Part shown: piece after piece, positions 32,000 to 44,045 of the stretch
How the letters are laid out: each line of letters starts with the position of its first letter
Position numbering within the stretch: position 1 is the first letter of the stretch
Assembly (NCBI GenBank): GCA_033961575.1
Contig: CM066736.1
Span: forward strand, 87,837,352 to 87,901,351
Direction of reading: 5' to 3'
Source: Aselliscus stoliczkanus
Taxonomy: Eukaryota > Chordata > Mammalia > Chiroptera > Hipposideridae
Length of the DNA: 64,000 bases
Notes under the pieces: model-generated
What the model was told of the DNA's origin: nothing
The model's database searches: none
Seen by the model: the letters and a program-made list of their open reading frames with translations, nothing else
Made by a program: the position numbers and the translations under genes

Positions 32000-33160
32000 A
32001 CCAAATGGAGAAAATTCAGGTTTAAACTACTGGTAAACACTTGGTCAAATTGTGCATGGATTATTAGCACCTACTGCATATTCAGGTTTGTGATAGGAGG
32101 TCACTTGTGCTGCTTAAGAACATGGAGGCCTGGTCGTCAGTCCAGCAGCCAATCCTGTTGGGTTCCCAGGACAACCTCCTGTGGTCACTCCCACCAGGGT
32201 GTCACTATGTGTCCCAAGAGTGGGAGCAGCTCTGAGGGCTTCCTGGGGGTGTCAGCCCTAGGACAGGGATTAGATCTTAGTTCCTGCCGCCCGGGTGGGG
32301 CCCAGGAGGGAGAGCTTAGGTGTTAGGGGTCATAGGTCCCCCTGGGAGGGAGTGGCCTAAAAGGGCTAGGCCTTAAAGGGCCAAGGGGACTTGGACTCTG
32401 AAGAGTGAAGACAGCTTCCCAGGCAGGAGGCAAAGAGGTGGGGAACGGGCCTACCCTGTGTGAGAAATGAAGGATAAATATTTAGCCAGAGCACAGGATG
32501 AGTTGTACAAAGAGAGGGTCAGATGGGAGGTCTGAGGAGGCTGGCTCATTGTAAAGCCTGCGAGCAGAGCCTAGGTGCTACTGTCCTGCTCCTGAGTGCA
32601 GCCTCAGCCTCCCCAACCTGGCCTCCAACCTCTACGCCTATGCCCAAGCTGTTTCCTCTGCGGATGCTTTCCCCACCTGCTCTGAGTCATCCCTACTTAT
32701 CCTTCCTGGAGTTTTCTAGTTTGTGAAATGAGAATGATCCTTGGTACCTACCACATAGGCTGGCGTAAGAGTTAAAGGACACCATGGATATGAGGTGCCC
32801 TGGCACACAGTAGGTACTCAATAAACATTTGTTAACTGAATGAATCAATTCCAGGCCCAGCCTAAATGCCACCGCATTGGGCTCCCTCAGCCCACCTCAG
32901 TCTCCCCTGCTTTCTGGGCCCTCAGCACCAGGTGTCATTTCTTAACTGCTTATCCTGTGCCAGGTGCTTTATCTGCAGCTCTAGGTTGGGGGTGGGTGAG
33001 GGGTTCTTGTCCCCATTTTGCAGATGAAGAAACTAAGACTGAGGAAGGGCCAGTGAGGGTCCCAAGATGTCCCATCCAGGTGGCATTTCAAGGTCTTTCT
33101 GACTCTTGTTCCCCCAAAGTCCAGGGGATTCCTCAGGGAGTCTCTTCCCTGCACTGAGGG
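32000..33160. other. Unassigned P2RY6-upstream sequence
   Basis: I see no gene. A MIR-like antisense relic lies at about 32716-32850 ('agttttctagtttgtgaaat' to 'cagtaggtactcaataaaca'), and a MIR-like core at about 32940-33080. The rest is unassigned. Confidence 0.45.
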
Positions 33161-33167
33161 CCTATGG

Positions 33168-33182
33168 CCATCAGATGGCGCC
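33168..33182 (+). promoter_or_regulatory. Candidate CTCF site
   Basis: CCATCAGATGGCGCC matches the CTCF core CCASYAGRKGGCRS with one mismatch (T at the fourth position). It lies in unique sequence about 6.2 kb upstream of the P2RY6 coding exon. Confidence 0.45.
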
Positions 33183-34657
33183 AGCAGACTGCCCAGCACG
33201 GCCAGTCTTGCGCCAGGCAAGTGGCCCTGGGCTGGGTGGCAGATCTGCACATAGCAGGAGCCTCCCCTCTGGGGCTGGCACTGAACAACCTCAGGACTGA
33301 GTTCCCAGCCTCCTTTCCTCCTGAGCCAGTCGCCAGCCTTTCTCCTACTTATCATTTCCAGGTAAGCTCAAGCCCTGTTTTCCGATCCTCACCTGGTCAG
33401 TGTGGCTCACAAGAGCCGCTGGGAACACGGGCAGGATGACAGGGCCAGTGTGGAGCCCTGTCTGTCTGAGGTAGAGGCCCTGGGAATGTCATCCTGACAC
33501 CAGGTATCTACCACCTATTTCCCCTCCAGGTACACCATTGGCAGAAACACTGGATTCCTTCACCCCATAGAGGGTACAACCTTTTTACAATTCAGGCAAC
33601 ACATGGGGGGTTGGTTTATGCCTGTAGCAGAAGCAATTCAGCTTAGACACAAGGAAGAACTGAAAAGGTTGAAGCTCCTTGGGCTGCTTGGATCCTATGG
33701 TCTCAGGATACCCATTAGATGACTTGGCAGCCTCCCCACTCCCCTGCCCCCACCCCAAAGCCCTCATATCTGGAAGAGATGAGGAGGCCTGGTAGCTAGA
33801 AGCAGTAGCTGGAAGCCTGAGTCACAGCCTGCCAGCCAGCCAGGAACCAGCCCAGACCAGGCTGGATGTGTGAAGAGATTTCTTAACCTTGGCCTGCCTG
33901 CTGGGAAACAAGGTCTGGAATCCCCCTTGCCCAGCCCCTGTCCTGTGAGCTTAGCAACCAGGGCACAGGATAACAGGGGTCAAGACCTAGCTTCCTTCCC
34001 GTGAGGAGTCAGACAGGCTGGGATCCATCACCAACTTTATGTGTGACCTGGCACGAGCCACCCACCCTCTCTGAGCCTGAGTCTCCTCCACCTGATAAAC
34101 AGGGCTAGTAATGGTGCCCACCTGACAGCATCATTATGTCCTCTGTGCTCTAGTCACCAACCCATCCCTAACACGGGCAGTGTCCAGCCTAGGGCAAGGG
34201 AGCCCTCTGGAGCCCACCTCAGGCCAGGCTGAGGCCGGTCCTGATCCCCGTGCCTCTCTGGCACCCAGAGGACCGTGGGCAGGGGGCAAAGCCAACCCCT
34301 TCTGGAGGGTTTTTGGTCTCACCTGTGGTATCAGGCTGGCCACAAAGGAAGGCAAACCTGGCAGAAGGAGGACACAGGGAGGGCAGGAAACCTGATTTCT
34401 CTTCTCTTTCCCACTTCCCCTTCTCACCTCCTGCTCAACAGGAATTAAAGCTAGAACTGAAACAACCATTTTGAGTGCAAGGAAGGGGAAGCTTTCATTT
34501 TGGGGAATTTGGGGGGGGGGGGTTGAGGCTGCTTCCTGTAATTTCTCTCCAGCCTCTACAGGCTGAGCAAAGAGGGATCTGAGCCTCTACTATGTACCAG
34601 GCCCCAGCTACCCATCAGTGAGCTCACATCATCCCCACCACCATCTGTACAAATGCT

Positions 34658-34832
34658 CTAATTGGTTGTTGTTGTTGTTGTTTTTCTTCAGCTGAGCCAT
34701 CCTGCCACCTATTGGCAGCTCAACGGCAGCTCAGCTTGGGTTGGGCATCGAAATGCTGTTGCTCAGAGCTCAGCTGGCACTCTTGAGCAAGCTCTTAACC
34801 AACTGAGCCACTCTGCCGGCCCTTTAATTGGG
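34658..34832 (-). mobile_element. tRNA-derived SINE, head type C, moderately decayed
   Basis: The element (about 34666-34821) reads on the minus strand as GGCCGGCAGAGTGGCTCAGT..., with 'ctgccaataggtggcaggat' and 'ggctcagctgaag' before a simple AAC tail. Short duplications TAATTGG are seen on both sides (about 34659-34665 and 34825-34831). It has lost part of the B-box region. Confidence 0.85.
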
Positions 34833-34834
34833 TA

Positions 34835-34960
34835 TTGACTATGCACCAAGCACTGTGCAAAAATGCTTTCACACTGTACCAATTACCACCTCCACTTTAC
34901 AGATGAGGAAGCCGAGGCCTGGCAAAATTAGCAACAGGTTCTCTCTTGAGTATGAGATAA
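34835..34960 (+). repeat. MIR SINE fragment
   Basis: It shows 'gactatgcaccaagcactgt', 'aaatgctttcacactgtacc' and 'ccactttacagatgaggaag'. It lies against the type C SINE, which may have inserted into its 5' part ('gcctctactatgtaccaggc' lies left of it at about 34583). Confidence 0.65.
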
Positions 34961-35253
34961 AGTGGTCGGAGACCATGGTCACCCTGGTGGGTGCAAGGCT
35001 GAGAATTCACAGGTGGCCTTGGGACTGAGGAACTGAGAGAGGGCACACAGAGCCCAGAGGGCAGCAGTGACAGCAGAGCGGGAGTCCATGGTGCCTAGCT
35101 TTCCAAGTCCAGGCTCATGGCATCGCAACACCTCCCATCTTTCCCAGGACTCTGGGGGGTCTTAAGATCTCCCAATAAACCCCCTTTCCCTGGAGTTGGT
35201 GTGGGAGGGTTTCTGTTCCTTGCCCAGACCCCTGGGATGTCCCATTTAAAAAA

Positions 35254-35387
35254 TCTCCCTGTGGAAGGGCCAGTCGAGTGGCGTGGTGGTTAAGCGCTGG
35301 CTTGGGAAGCCAGCGGCCCCGGTTCGGGTCCCACATATGAGGGCCAGTGACACTGCCCTCAAAAAAAGAAAAAATTCTCCCTGTGGA
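35254..35387 (+). mobile_element. Short tRNA-derived SINE, head type A, with target-site duplication
   Basis: The element (35266-35375) begins AGGGCCAGTCGAGTGGCGTG, has B box GGTTCGGGTCCC, and ends 'agtgacactgccctc' plus an A-rich tail. The perfect duplication TCTCCCTGTGGA lies at 35254-35265 and 35376-35387. Confidence 0.93.
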
Positions 35388-36514
35388 GATGTGCCACTTG
35401 GATCTCTAGTCAAGAAAGAACTGGCCGTTTAGCTGCAAAGGGTGCAGTTGGCTGACAACCTCCATTGGTCTTCAGGAACACCCCCAATCCTCTCTGAATA
35501 CCAGGCTTCAGTCCACTGGGAAGAGATGGCCCAGCTCCAGCGCCTGGCCTGCCCTGCAGGCAGTCATTGCTCTGCTCCTGTATAGTCTCTTCCCACCCAG
35601 ATCCCCTGTCATGATGATGGCTCCACCTCCTGTTTATCCTTTGGGGGATCCCCTCCTTCTTTTCCTGAAGTCTTGAAGATCTGGGGGGCCTGAGACCTAG
35701 GCCTGCCGATGAGCGAAGAGTGGGCTCCTCAGGCTCCATAATGGGCTCAGGGGTAGATGAGCTACCTTCACTGAGTGCCTTGGAGTCAGTTCTGGAGCTT
35801 TTACTGGAACACTGGGAAGGAGAGAAGTTTTTTCCACTGGGCTTGCAAAGCTGGTAGGAAGTGAGCCTGCAGCTGCTAGAGCCAGGTGAACTATGTGCCA
35901 GGCACTGTCCTAGGTGCTGCAGATACTACCACCAGGGAGGAGACCATCCAAAGTAAAGCTGAGGGATGGCAGAGTTGAAAGATGGGAACACACAGGTTCC
36001 TGAGAGCACCACTCAGTGCCTGGCTTCAGCTGTGCCTGAAGCGTCACCTTCCACTGGACTTTTTGGTGGCATGAGAAGATAAATTCCCTTTTGCCTCAGT
36101 CCATCTGACCTATGATCCTGTCACTGGAAATTAGAAGTTCTGCCTACAGACCTGCACTCCATGCCTCCCTCTCTCCTTTCCACAGCCCATGTTCACAGCT
36201 TTGGCTCTGGAGCCCTCACATACCAGGAGGCCACAAGCGGTGGCAGGTGGGGACTGAGGGACTGTCAGGTCAAGCTGGATCCCCATGGGGACAGCCAGGG
36301 AAGCCCCCAATTCACTTCCCATGAGAAACCCCTTCTCTGTCAGCACCCATAGAAGCCACTGTGTCATCTCAGTAGCACCTGAGCAGGAAACTGGGAGGCT
36401 GGAAATCTGTGTTCCAGTCTTAGATTCGTCTTCTACTTGTGTGACCCTGGGGAGGTCACTTCACCTCCCTGAGCCTTTGTTTCCTGAGCTACTTAACTGC
36501 TACAGTTTCTTGGC

Positions 36515-36700
36515 TTCTCAGCAGGTGCCAGCCACTAACCTAAGTGCTTTCACTGCAGGATCTCATTTGCTATTATAACAGCCCTGTGTGGTGGGTTGTA
36601 TCATTCCAATTTAGAGATGAAGAAATAGGCTTAGGGAAGGCTGGTGATTGGCCCAAGGTGACACAGAGTGTCAGTGGTGAGACAGGACAAGGATGCAGAT
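36515..36700 (+). repeat. MIR SINE fragment
   Basis: The order 'cagcaggtgccagccactaa', 'gtgctttcactgcaggatct', 'attccaatttagagatgaag' and 'gcccaaggtgacacagagtg' follows MIR. Confidence 0.65.
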
Positions 36701-36865
36701 CTGAAGAATGATACAGTCTGTGCTCAGGAAGAAAGGTGATATTTCCTTCCAAGAAAAGTGAGGCCAGAGAGATTAGAGACTTGTTCAAAGTGCCCAGTAA
36801 ATCCACCAAGCCATCCTGCCTCTCAGGAACACAATGGCCTGAGACAGGATGAAGAAGTGAGGGTC

Positions 36866-37349
36866 AAGAGATAGGGCAGAGGCCGGCCGAATGGCGCATT
36901 GGTTAAGCGCTGGTTTGGGGATGCCAGCGGCTCCGGTTCGGATCCCATATGAGGGCCAGTGACACTGCCCTCTACAGCTAACAACAGCTCCACCTGGAGC
37001 TGGGCTGTGCGAGCCCCGGTGATGGTGTGGGCTGCAGCCCCTGCTGCAGTGGGCTGCCATAGGCTACAGTGAGTGGCCTGCAGCCAGCGTGAGCGGCTGG
37101 CAGCCAAGCGTGAGCTGCCAATAGCCGCGGTGAGCGACATCCAGAGGCCAGCGACCGATCTGCCTCATCTGGGAAGAGCACAATGACGATACCAACATGG
37201 GCCAGTGAAGCAATATCCTCCACAACTAGACTGAAGAACAAAAAGACAGCAACTTGTCTGTTCCCCTTGCCCGATTCCCCAACGCTGTTCCCCTCTGCCA
37301 ATTCCCCAATAAAATCTTTAAAAAAAAAAAAAAAAGAGATAGGGCAGAG
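36866..37349 (+). mobile_element. Long composite tRNA-derived SINE, type B, with target-site duplication
   Basis: The element (about 36882-37333) is a second copy of the long type seen at 16792. It opens GGCCGGCCGAATGGCGCATT and has a type A head. The body carries tandem 'gccataggctacagtgagtg' variants, and the tail has two 'attccccaa' blocks, AATAAA, TCTTT and poly(A). The perfect 16-base duplication AAGAGATAGGGCAGAG flanks it. The number and order of the internal short repeats differ from the other copy. Confidence 0.93.
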
Positions 37350-37706
37350 AAGAAGACCAGTCCAAGGGTCATGGCAGTCAGACTTCCTCCCTTCTTTAAC
37401 TTTGTTAGGCATCGGGGACAAGGTTTGCTTTGTCTTTGGAGCCCCACACCAGCACAGGTTCCAGCTCCCAAGAGGCACTGGGAAATGTTGAATGAGTGAA
37501 CCGAGTCTGGGAAGAGGAGTCACAGGGCTCTGTCCTTGGTGCTGCCTGGCTCAATCAAATTTAAGAAAATCTTTGTCTTGGCTGATGACGGAGAAGACTT
37601 GTCAGGGGGGATGAAGGTAATGGCTGCAGGAGTAGCACCGCTGAGCCTGCCTAGCTCCCCCAGTCCCTGAACCTCTGGCAGGCAGACCACCATCTCTACC
37701 TGAGTG

Positions 37707-37710
<4 letters not shown>

Positions 37711-37742
<32 letters not shown>
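37711..37742. repeat. (CA)n microsatellite
   Basis: An uninterrupted run of about 16 CA units is seen. Length is enough to be polymorphic. Confidence 0.95.
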
Positions 37743-37745
<3 letters not shown>

Positions 37746-37749
37746 CCCA

Positions 37750-38780
37750 AAGGCAGGAAGCTTTGTCCACAGCTCTCACAGGTAAAGTCTGGGTGTGGAG
37801 GAAGCCTCAGAGAGCCCCTCCCTTCCCATGAAAGGCAGCCCTCTGCCTTGGCCCTGCTCTGACCATCCTCGGCACCCGACAATCAACTGGACCCCAGAGC
37901 CCAAGGGTCAATGACAGGGCTCTGAGTCCGGAACAGAGCTCTGAGCCAGAGCTCTTCCCAACCCCTCAGAAAAGGGGGCTCCCTGTAACCTCTTTGACAG
38001 GGCTTGTCTGGCCCCTGCTTGCATGCTTCCTGTGACAGGGAGCTCACTCCTTCTTTTCCAGGTCACTGCATTCCCCCTTGAGAAAGCTCACTGGGAGATG
38101 TGCTTTGTAACCCCAACCTCTGAGATATGCCCCTAGGCACTGCTTCCTATCCCCAGTCTGGCCTGCTTCTAGGCCACAGAGCCTGGCTGCCCCCAAGCCC
38201 CAGGACACCCTACAGAGACTGTCTCAAGACTACTCATCAGTTAGTCTTCATTCCCACTGAGCAATTCTAGTGCTTATGTCCAGGCCCAGGGAATCCAGTG
38301 GTGGAGCCCATAAACCAGACATGAGGCCAGAGGACTGTGACCATGTCTAAACCTGAGGACAAAACCCTTTGCTCTGTCCTGTCTGATTCCCTGCCTGGGC
38401 CCTGTGTGTGTGTAGGGGGGGAGGAGGGGGAGGGGGTGACATGGTCTCTTCTTACCATTTTGGGAGGAGGAAACTGAGCTTAGTACCCAAAAGCTTAGTA
38501 CCTGGTCAAGGCCACCAGTCAGTTGGTGGTCTTCCAATCAACTGAACTGCCTTCCACCAAACCCCAAATCCTCACCCTCAAATGTCAGCTGTGTAGGGCT
38601 GGGGCTTCGTTTGTGGCCAGTCTAGTGTGGGAGAAGCAGCGCTTTGTAGGCATCGAGGAGTGGCAGGTGGGGAGAAGATCAAAGCCTGGCAATGCCAGGC
38701 TCAAAATGGAATGTGAGATGTCAGTGTGACAGGTGGTTCCCACTGCTGCATGTGGAGTAGAGGAAGAATGCAGGACAGAC
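37750..38780. other. Unassigned sequence
   Basis: I see no gene. L2-like phrases lie at about 38000-38200 ('gacagggagctcactccttc') and a G-rich run at about 38413-38440. Otherwise it is unassigned. Confidence 0.4.
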
Positions 38781-38784
38781 CTCA

Positions 38785-39112
38785 CCTCCTGCAGGTCCTC
38801 ATTCAAATGACACCTTCTCCATGAGCCCCACCACCACCACCACCACCACTCTGGTTGAAATCTCAGCCTTCCACTCTGCACACATGCTTCCAACACCCCT
38901 CCTCTGCTATAGTTTTCTCCTTATCATTTATCGTCTTTTAACATGCTGGTTTATTTATTTATTTGCTTATTGTCCATCTCCTACCACCAGGACAGGGGGT
39001 TTCATGTTTTATTTGCTACCATATCTCCAGTGCCTATGACAGTGCCTGGTGCATAGTAGATACTCAATAAATATTTGTTGAATGAATGAATGAGTGAATG
39101 AATGAATGAATG
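38785..39112 (-). repeat. L2 LINE 3' end with TGAA microsatellite
   Basis: Antisense L2 text ('cagcctt'..., 'tttatttatttatttgctta', 'catatctccagtgcctatga', 'agtgcctggtgcatagtaga', 'ctcaataaatatttgttgaa') runs into a repeated TGAATGAATGAA tract that ends at about 39112. It includes a (CCA)n run at about 38828-38847. Confidence 0.8.
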
Positions 39113-39114
39113 AA

Positions 39115-40785
39115 ATTCTAGGGGTGGCTCAAGAATGTCTACATGGAGAGGACTTAGGAGCAGCGATCTGACTGGGGGCAAAATGGACTTGGCTTGAGGC
39201 TATATTTGTGTCACAAGCTGTAGTTTGTACTTACACTATGTGTTTATTGTTGATTAGGGGCTGACAGGGACCCCGAAGCCACCCGAGGGGCTACCTCTGT
39301 CTGTGTGTGCAAGATTCTGGCTGTGAATAGCTGAGAAGAGTGAACGGGACATGGCCTGGTGGGCCTGGGCTCCTGCCTCTCCCTCTGGCCTTGTCTGAGG
39401 TTTGTCCTGACACTCTCACCTCCCTCCCAGATCTCTGTCTTCCTCCAAACCCATACTGGCCCTGCTCCAGCCTGTTCCCCTCTGCACCATGGCTTCTGAT
39501 TTGGAGCCGTCCAACACCCCGGACCATTATCTTCCTGGCTTCTCTTGCTTCCCTTGCCAGCCTGGACCCAGGATTCCTAAGAACACAGCCAGTCCTCATC
39601 CTGGCCTTATCAGACTGCTCTGTCCTGCACTGCGGAGCTGACTATGACTGGAGGGTGTGGGTCAGCTGAAGACTCTGCAACTGCACAGACAAGGTCGCCA
39701 CCCCCGTTTGGCTGGGTCTCCAACCTTTTACCTCTGTTGGACCAGCCTCCCTCCCCTCTCTTCCAAGCCTTTGCCCCATCTTTCTTGTCAGCCCTACACC
39801 CTGAACCCCAATAGCCCTCAACTCCTTCTGCAGATTGAAGAGAGTCCTTTCAGAGGGGCCTCCTTCCATTTCCTGGCCACCTAAATAAATTCCTGTCTGC
39901 TCCGCTCTCTCCTCACTCTTCCGCTGCCCTCCTGGGCCCCACGCCACCTCCCCCTGTGCTGACCCATTCTGCTGGCTTCCCTCGACCCTTCCCCTCCACC
40001 CACAGTGCCCTTCATCCTCCCTGCCCTCATCCTAGTCAAACCTCCTCCTTGACCCTCTGTGCCTCTCCAGTCTTGCTTCTTCCTGCCTTCGCAGTCAAGC
40101 TTCTGGAAGAGTGCTCACTGCTCTGCCTCTACTTCCTCCCTCCCTCCTTCCCTCTCTCCCTTCTTCTCTCCCTCCATTTCTCATATGCCTACAGTTGAGT
40201 CCAGGGCAGGGCAGAGCAGGGAGACTTTGGGCCCAGCTGAGAGAAGAGCAGTGGGTATCCTGTCTTTCTAGGTAAGGCCGGCGAGATGAGACTGTGGGAG
40301 CTCCATCAGCAGGAAATCTCAGAAGTGACCTTGGCATAACAAGCCTTGGGGGAAAAAAGCAGGCCACTTCCAGGTGACTTCTGTTTGACAATTCTCTACT
40401 CCCAGGCTGGTGCAAGGCTAGGGGAGGGGAGCTGCCTCTGTGGTTTCCAGAAAAGGGACTGGACACTGATGGGAAGGTGGTGTGGCGCTCAGGGTGGGCA
40501 ATGGCACCTCCAGAACATCTGTTTAGGTGGGGCCTTGGGGGACCTGGAGGGAGTAGAGGAGGGAACTGATACCTGTGCAGAGCTCATGACATCAGTTTGA
40601 GAAAACATCAATTGTCTGCATCACAGAATAGGAAGGGCTGTCAATCATGGAGCAGGCGAAGGTGGGGGACACAAAGCTCTCCAAGCCTAGTCTGTGGCAT
40701 CAGCTCTGGTCATATGAAACATGAGATTCTACTCCGGAAGGGGTCTCTCTCCCCAGAGCTCCCTGGAAAACTCAACAGTTCATCA
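39115..40785. other. Unassigned sequence
   Basis: I see no gene. A pyrimidine-rich stretch (CCTCCCTCCTTCC-type) spans about 40130-40180. Open frames here are by-products of composition. Confidence 0.4.
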
Positions 40786-40787
40786 GT

Positions 40788-40970
40788 AGTCTCCCATTCT
40801 TTTTCTACACACGCCTCCACAGCCCTGATGGACAGAATGCTATAAAGACTGATTGGGACGGGTGTGGGCTCTCAGAGATGCCCCACTCCAGTCCTCAGGT
40901 CAGAGGGGAATCCAGGGCCCAGAGCAGATGAGAGGAGGGCCTATGGCCCTGTAGTGCACCCATGGACTCC
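40788..40970 (+). repeat. Local duplication, copy 1
   Basis: This segment, from AGTCTCCCATTCT to GTAGTGCACCCATGG, recurs at 41993-42174. By eye about a dozen substitutions and no gaps occur over about 178 aligned bases. It does not match a repeat family I know, so it is treated as a local segmental duplication. Confidence 0.85.
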
Positions 40971-41144
40971 TGGAAATTAGAGTTCTTCAAGCCAGATTAA
41001 TAATTCTAATTCTCCCATGCAGTCTCATACACTGTCCACAACCAATGCCTACCCCTGGGTGGGTGAGGATAGTCAGAGCCAAATGCCCATTCCTGGCATC
41101 TGCACCCCTCAGCCACCTATCACTGTTTCCTCTGCAGAGCCTGG

Positions 41145-41310
41145 CACCTAGCAGACCTGGTTTTTGCCCTGGCTCTGCAGCTTTTGAGCAGTGATTTTAT
41201 CTCTGAACCTCAGCGTCCTTAATTATAAAAGAGAAATAATAATACCCACCTCCATAGCATTGTTGGGGCTCAAGGGAAGTAATGGGTTTAGAACACTACT
41301 CTCCAGTGAA
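41145..41310 (-). repeat. MIR-like fragment
   Basis: 'ttgccctggctctgcagctt', 'ttatctctgaacctcagcgt', 'aataataatacccacctcca' and 'gttggggctcaagggaagta' follow the antisense MIR order. Confidence 0.6.
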
Positions 41311-41580
41311 AACAGATATTCACTCAGTGGGGCTTCTATTATCATTCACAGACCAGCTAAACCCATGAGAAATGGCCTGGCTTGTAGCTTTTGCTTATTT
41401 ACTCACTCAGTTATTCATTCATTTGACATGCAGGGAACCTCACAGTGTGCAAGAACTTCATTGGGTTCTGGTCCCTGTCCTTGAGAAACCCCAGCTGGTG
41501 GAAAGATAGATGAAGGGATCTCTGGGAAGAAAGAGCAGGCCCCTATTACTGCCTGGAGTATCAAGGAAGACTCCCTGGAG

Positions 41581-41620
41581 GAGGCAATTCTTTGATGGAG
41601 GAGGCAATTCTTTGATGGAG
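41581..41620. repeat. Exact 20-base tandem duplication
   Basis: The unit GAGGCAATTCTTTGATGGAG occurs twice in direct succession without a mismatch. It looks like a recent slippage or repair duplication, or an assembly artefact. Confidence 0.95.
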
Positions 41621-41992
41621 TATGCATAAGGAAGGGGAGGATATTCCTGGCAGGGCATTGGGTATCTGCAAGTGTTTGTGTTTGCAGGAGCTGAGGCTGA
41701 CATGCCATCATAGCCAGGTCCCAACAGGCCTCAAAGGCCAGGCTACAAAAATCTGCATAATGGGTGCCTGCTGAGGAGCCCTTAATAGGTTTGTAAAGCA
41801 GGGCAGAGGTGTGATCAAATTTGAAATTTTGGAGGTCTTGTGTGCTGCTGCATGGAGGACAGATTAGATGTGGATAGAGTCCAGGTCAGAGACAATAGGG
41901 TATGAAGTGGGACCCCAGCTCTGGGACAGGGAGGCTCTAGTGCAGGCTAGGGGCAAGGCCAAATTAGGGGCCTTGAATACCAAGTTCACAGC

Positions 41993-42174
41993 AGTCTCCC
42001 ATTCCTCTTCTGCACACCCCTCCACAGCCCTAATGGACAGAATGCTATAAAGACTGATTGGGAGGGGTGCGGGCTCTCAGAGATGCCCCACTCCAGTCCT
42101 CAGGTCAGAGGGGAATCCAGGGCCCAGAGCAGGTGAGAGGATGGCCTACAGCCCTGTAGTGAACCCATGGGGAC
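41993..42174 (+). repeat. Local duplication, copy 2
   Basis: The segment is the second copy of that at 40788-40970, in direct orientation. Homology starts at AGTCTCCCATTCC and fades after GAACCCATGG. The sequences outside differ completely. Confidence 0.85.
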
Positions 42175-43089
42175 CTCCTGCCTTGGATCCCATTCCCAAG
42201 CCTGCTGCTCCAGTCTGACTCCTCTCCTGGGAAGCGAGAGTGTGGCTTTGGTAGATGGAAACTCGGAGGAATCCGGAAGGATGACTTTCTCCAACTGCCA
42301 GGCCCATGCAGGCCCTCCCCTCTCCAATTGGGGTGGAGACCCTTAGAGCTTCTGGAGTTCTGTCCTCTGCTTCTCCATACCCAGTGTGCATCCGAGGAAA
42401 CGGAAGGTCAGAGAAGGGAGGCTCCTGGGAAAAACTCAGCTATCTGGGCCTATGAATGTCAGGCGCATAAAACAGAATACTTGGGTCATAGTCCCAGCCC
42501 TGCTGCTAGGCAGTTGGACTCATGATTCCTGAGGACACCCGCTTGGGAAGGGTGCAGCTCCTACAGCACCAGCATCTGGTCCTGGCCTGGCCCTGTACTC
42601 AGCATTGTTCCCAGGGCGTACTTCCCTTTCAAATCAGCCTGTGTCTCTGCAAGGCATGGCTGACAAGGACAAAATAGGAAGGAACCATGTGCCATCGGTT
42701 TCAGGGAACTGTGGGTCTGGGCTGGGCTGGTCCCTTCTCTGGTGGAATAGCCCAGGCCCACCCCTGCCTAAGGGAGTCAGCTGTCCCATCAGCACAGCTC
42801 AGCCAGGGTGGAGTTGGTGGGGAGGCCTAGCTCTGGTCCCTGGATCTTGCAGACTCCACCAAACCCCCTCCGTGTCTGGTCTTGTGCTTGACCTGGACCC
42901 TATCTGGGGGTGCGATTGGCTGCGGGGAGCGTATGGGACTGCATGGGAGACATGGTTACTAACCATTTAAAGTGGTCAGTGCCAGGTGCCTGCTATCTTT
43001 CCATCTACCCTGGAGAGGCCAGTGGGGCAAGGCCTGCTCATTGCCACCTCATTAGTGGGAAAACGGAGGCCCCACCTCAAATGAATCGC

Positions 43090-43400
43090 CAAGCCCTGTT
43101 TGTTCTCCATCCTTATATCTGACAAACTGGCCTCCTCTCTCATCCTGCTGTTCCTGCTTCAACCTAGACAGCAGACACCTCATGTTCTCTGTCTTCTATC
43201 TCCCTGGCCAATCCATCCCCTGTCTGTAGCCAGAGGGATCTTTGCTCAGCGAAAAACTGAACTCATCACTTCCTGCTTAAGTATTTTATAGCTTCCCAGT
43301 GTCTGAGAATCAAAGCAAACCCTGGCCCTGCTGACCTCTCTGTTCTCAGCACTCCTTCCTATGCTTCTTACTCTCACAGGACCTGCAGGGCCTTGAGCTA
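43090..43400 (-). repeat. L2 LINE relic
   Basis: Antisense L2-like phrases are seen: 'gtagccagagggatctttgc', 'actgaactcatcacttcctg', 'agcttcccagtgtctgagaa' and 'ccctgctgacctctctgttc'. Confidence 0.6.
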
Positions 43401-43824
43401 CTTTCAGTTCCTGGGACCAGATGCATTCTCCTTTGCTCCCTGGTCAGTCCTGTTTCTGCCCCTAGAGTGTCTTCTCCCCGCCATCTGCAGCTGGCTGACT
43501 TCCGCTGTGAGCTCAGCAACAGACAAGACCCAGGCCCTGCTCTTTGGAGCTCAGTGTAGACAAGGGACATGTACCTGAAGGTCCATAATCCAAGGCAGAT
43601 GTCAGGGCTGCAGTCCTGAGGGTACTCAGGCAGGGAGGGGTGGCTATGTGGGCAGGGAAGGCTCAGTGGAAGAGGCAGCAATGACATGGCCAAGTGTGCA
43701 TGAAGGCAAAGGCATTTCAGGCCGACGGAACAGCAGGGCCGAGGCTGGATGAGACACCTTGAAGGATGGTGAACACAGCTGGAGCTACCAGTGCACCAGT
43801 AAATGTGGTTGGAAAAGAGGCCCA

Positions 43825-43825
<1 letters not shown>

Positions 43826-43858
<33 letters not shown>
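43826..43858. repeat. (AAT)n microsatellite
   Basis: About eleven perfect AAT units adjoin the start of a MIR. Apparent poly-Asn or poly-Tyr open frames across it are artefacts. Confidence 0.95.
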
Positions 43859-43859
<1 letters not shown>

Positions 43860-44045
43860 AATTATTGAACTTTACCGTGTGCCTGATGTATATTCATTTA
43901 ATCCCCGTGAGATAGAACTAGTATTATCTCCATTTTGTACCAAGGCACAGAGAGGTTAGCTGACTTGCTCAAGGTGGCACAGGTAGAATGAATGGCTACT
44001 GGGCTATGAATGTAGGCATTCCAGTTCCAGAGACCATGTTTTCAG
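43858..44045 (+). repeat. MIR SINE fragment
   Basis: 'attgaactttaccgtgtgcc', 'ttcatttaatccccgtgaga', 'tctccattttgtaccaaggc', 'cagagaggttagctgacttg' and 'gtaggcattccagttccaga' follow MIR in order. Confidence 0.75.

Noticed and set aside
37711..37742. Short repeated units as a CRISPR array
   Set aside because: It is a simple (CA)n microsatellite in vertebrate DNA. No spaced direct repeats exist anywhere in the window.
43346..43861. Open frame starting with a poly-Tyr run
   Set aside because: The run is translation of the (AAT)n microsatellite, and the rest has no domain similarity.
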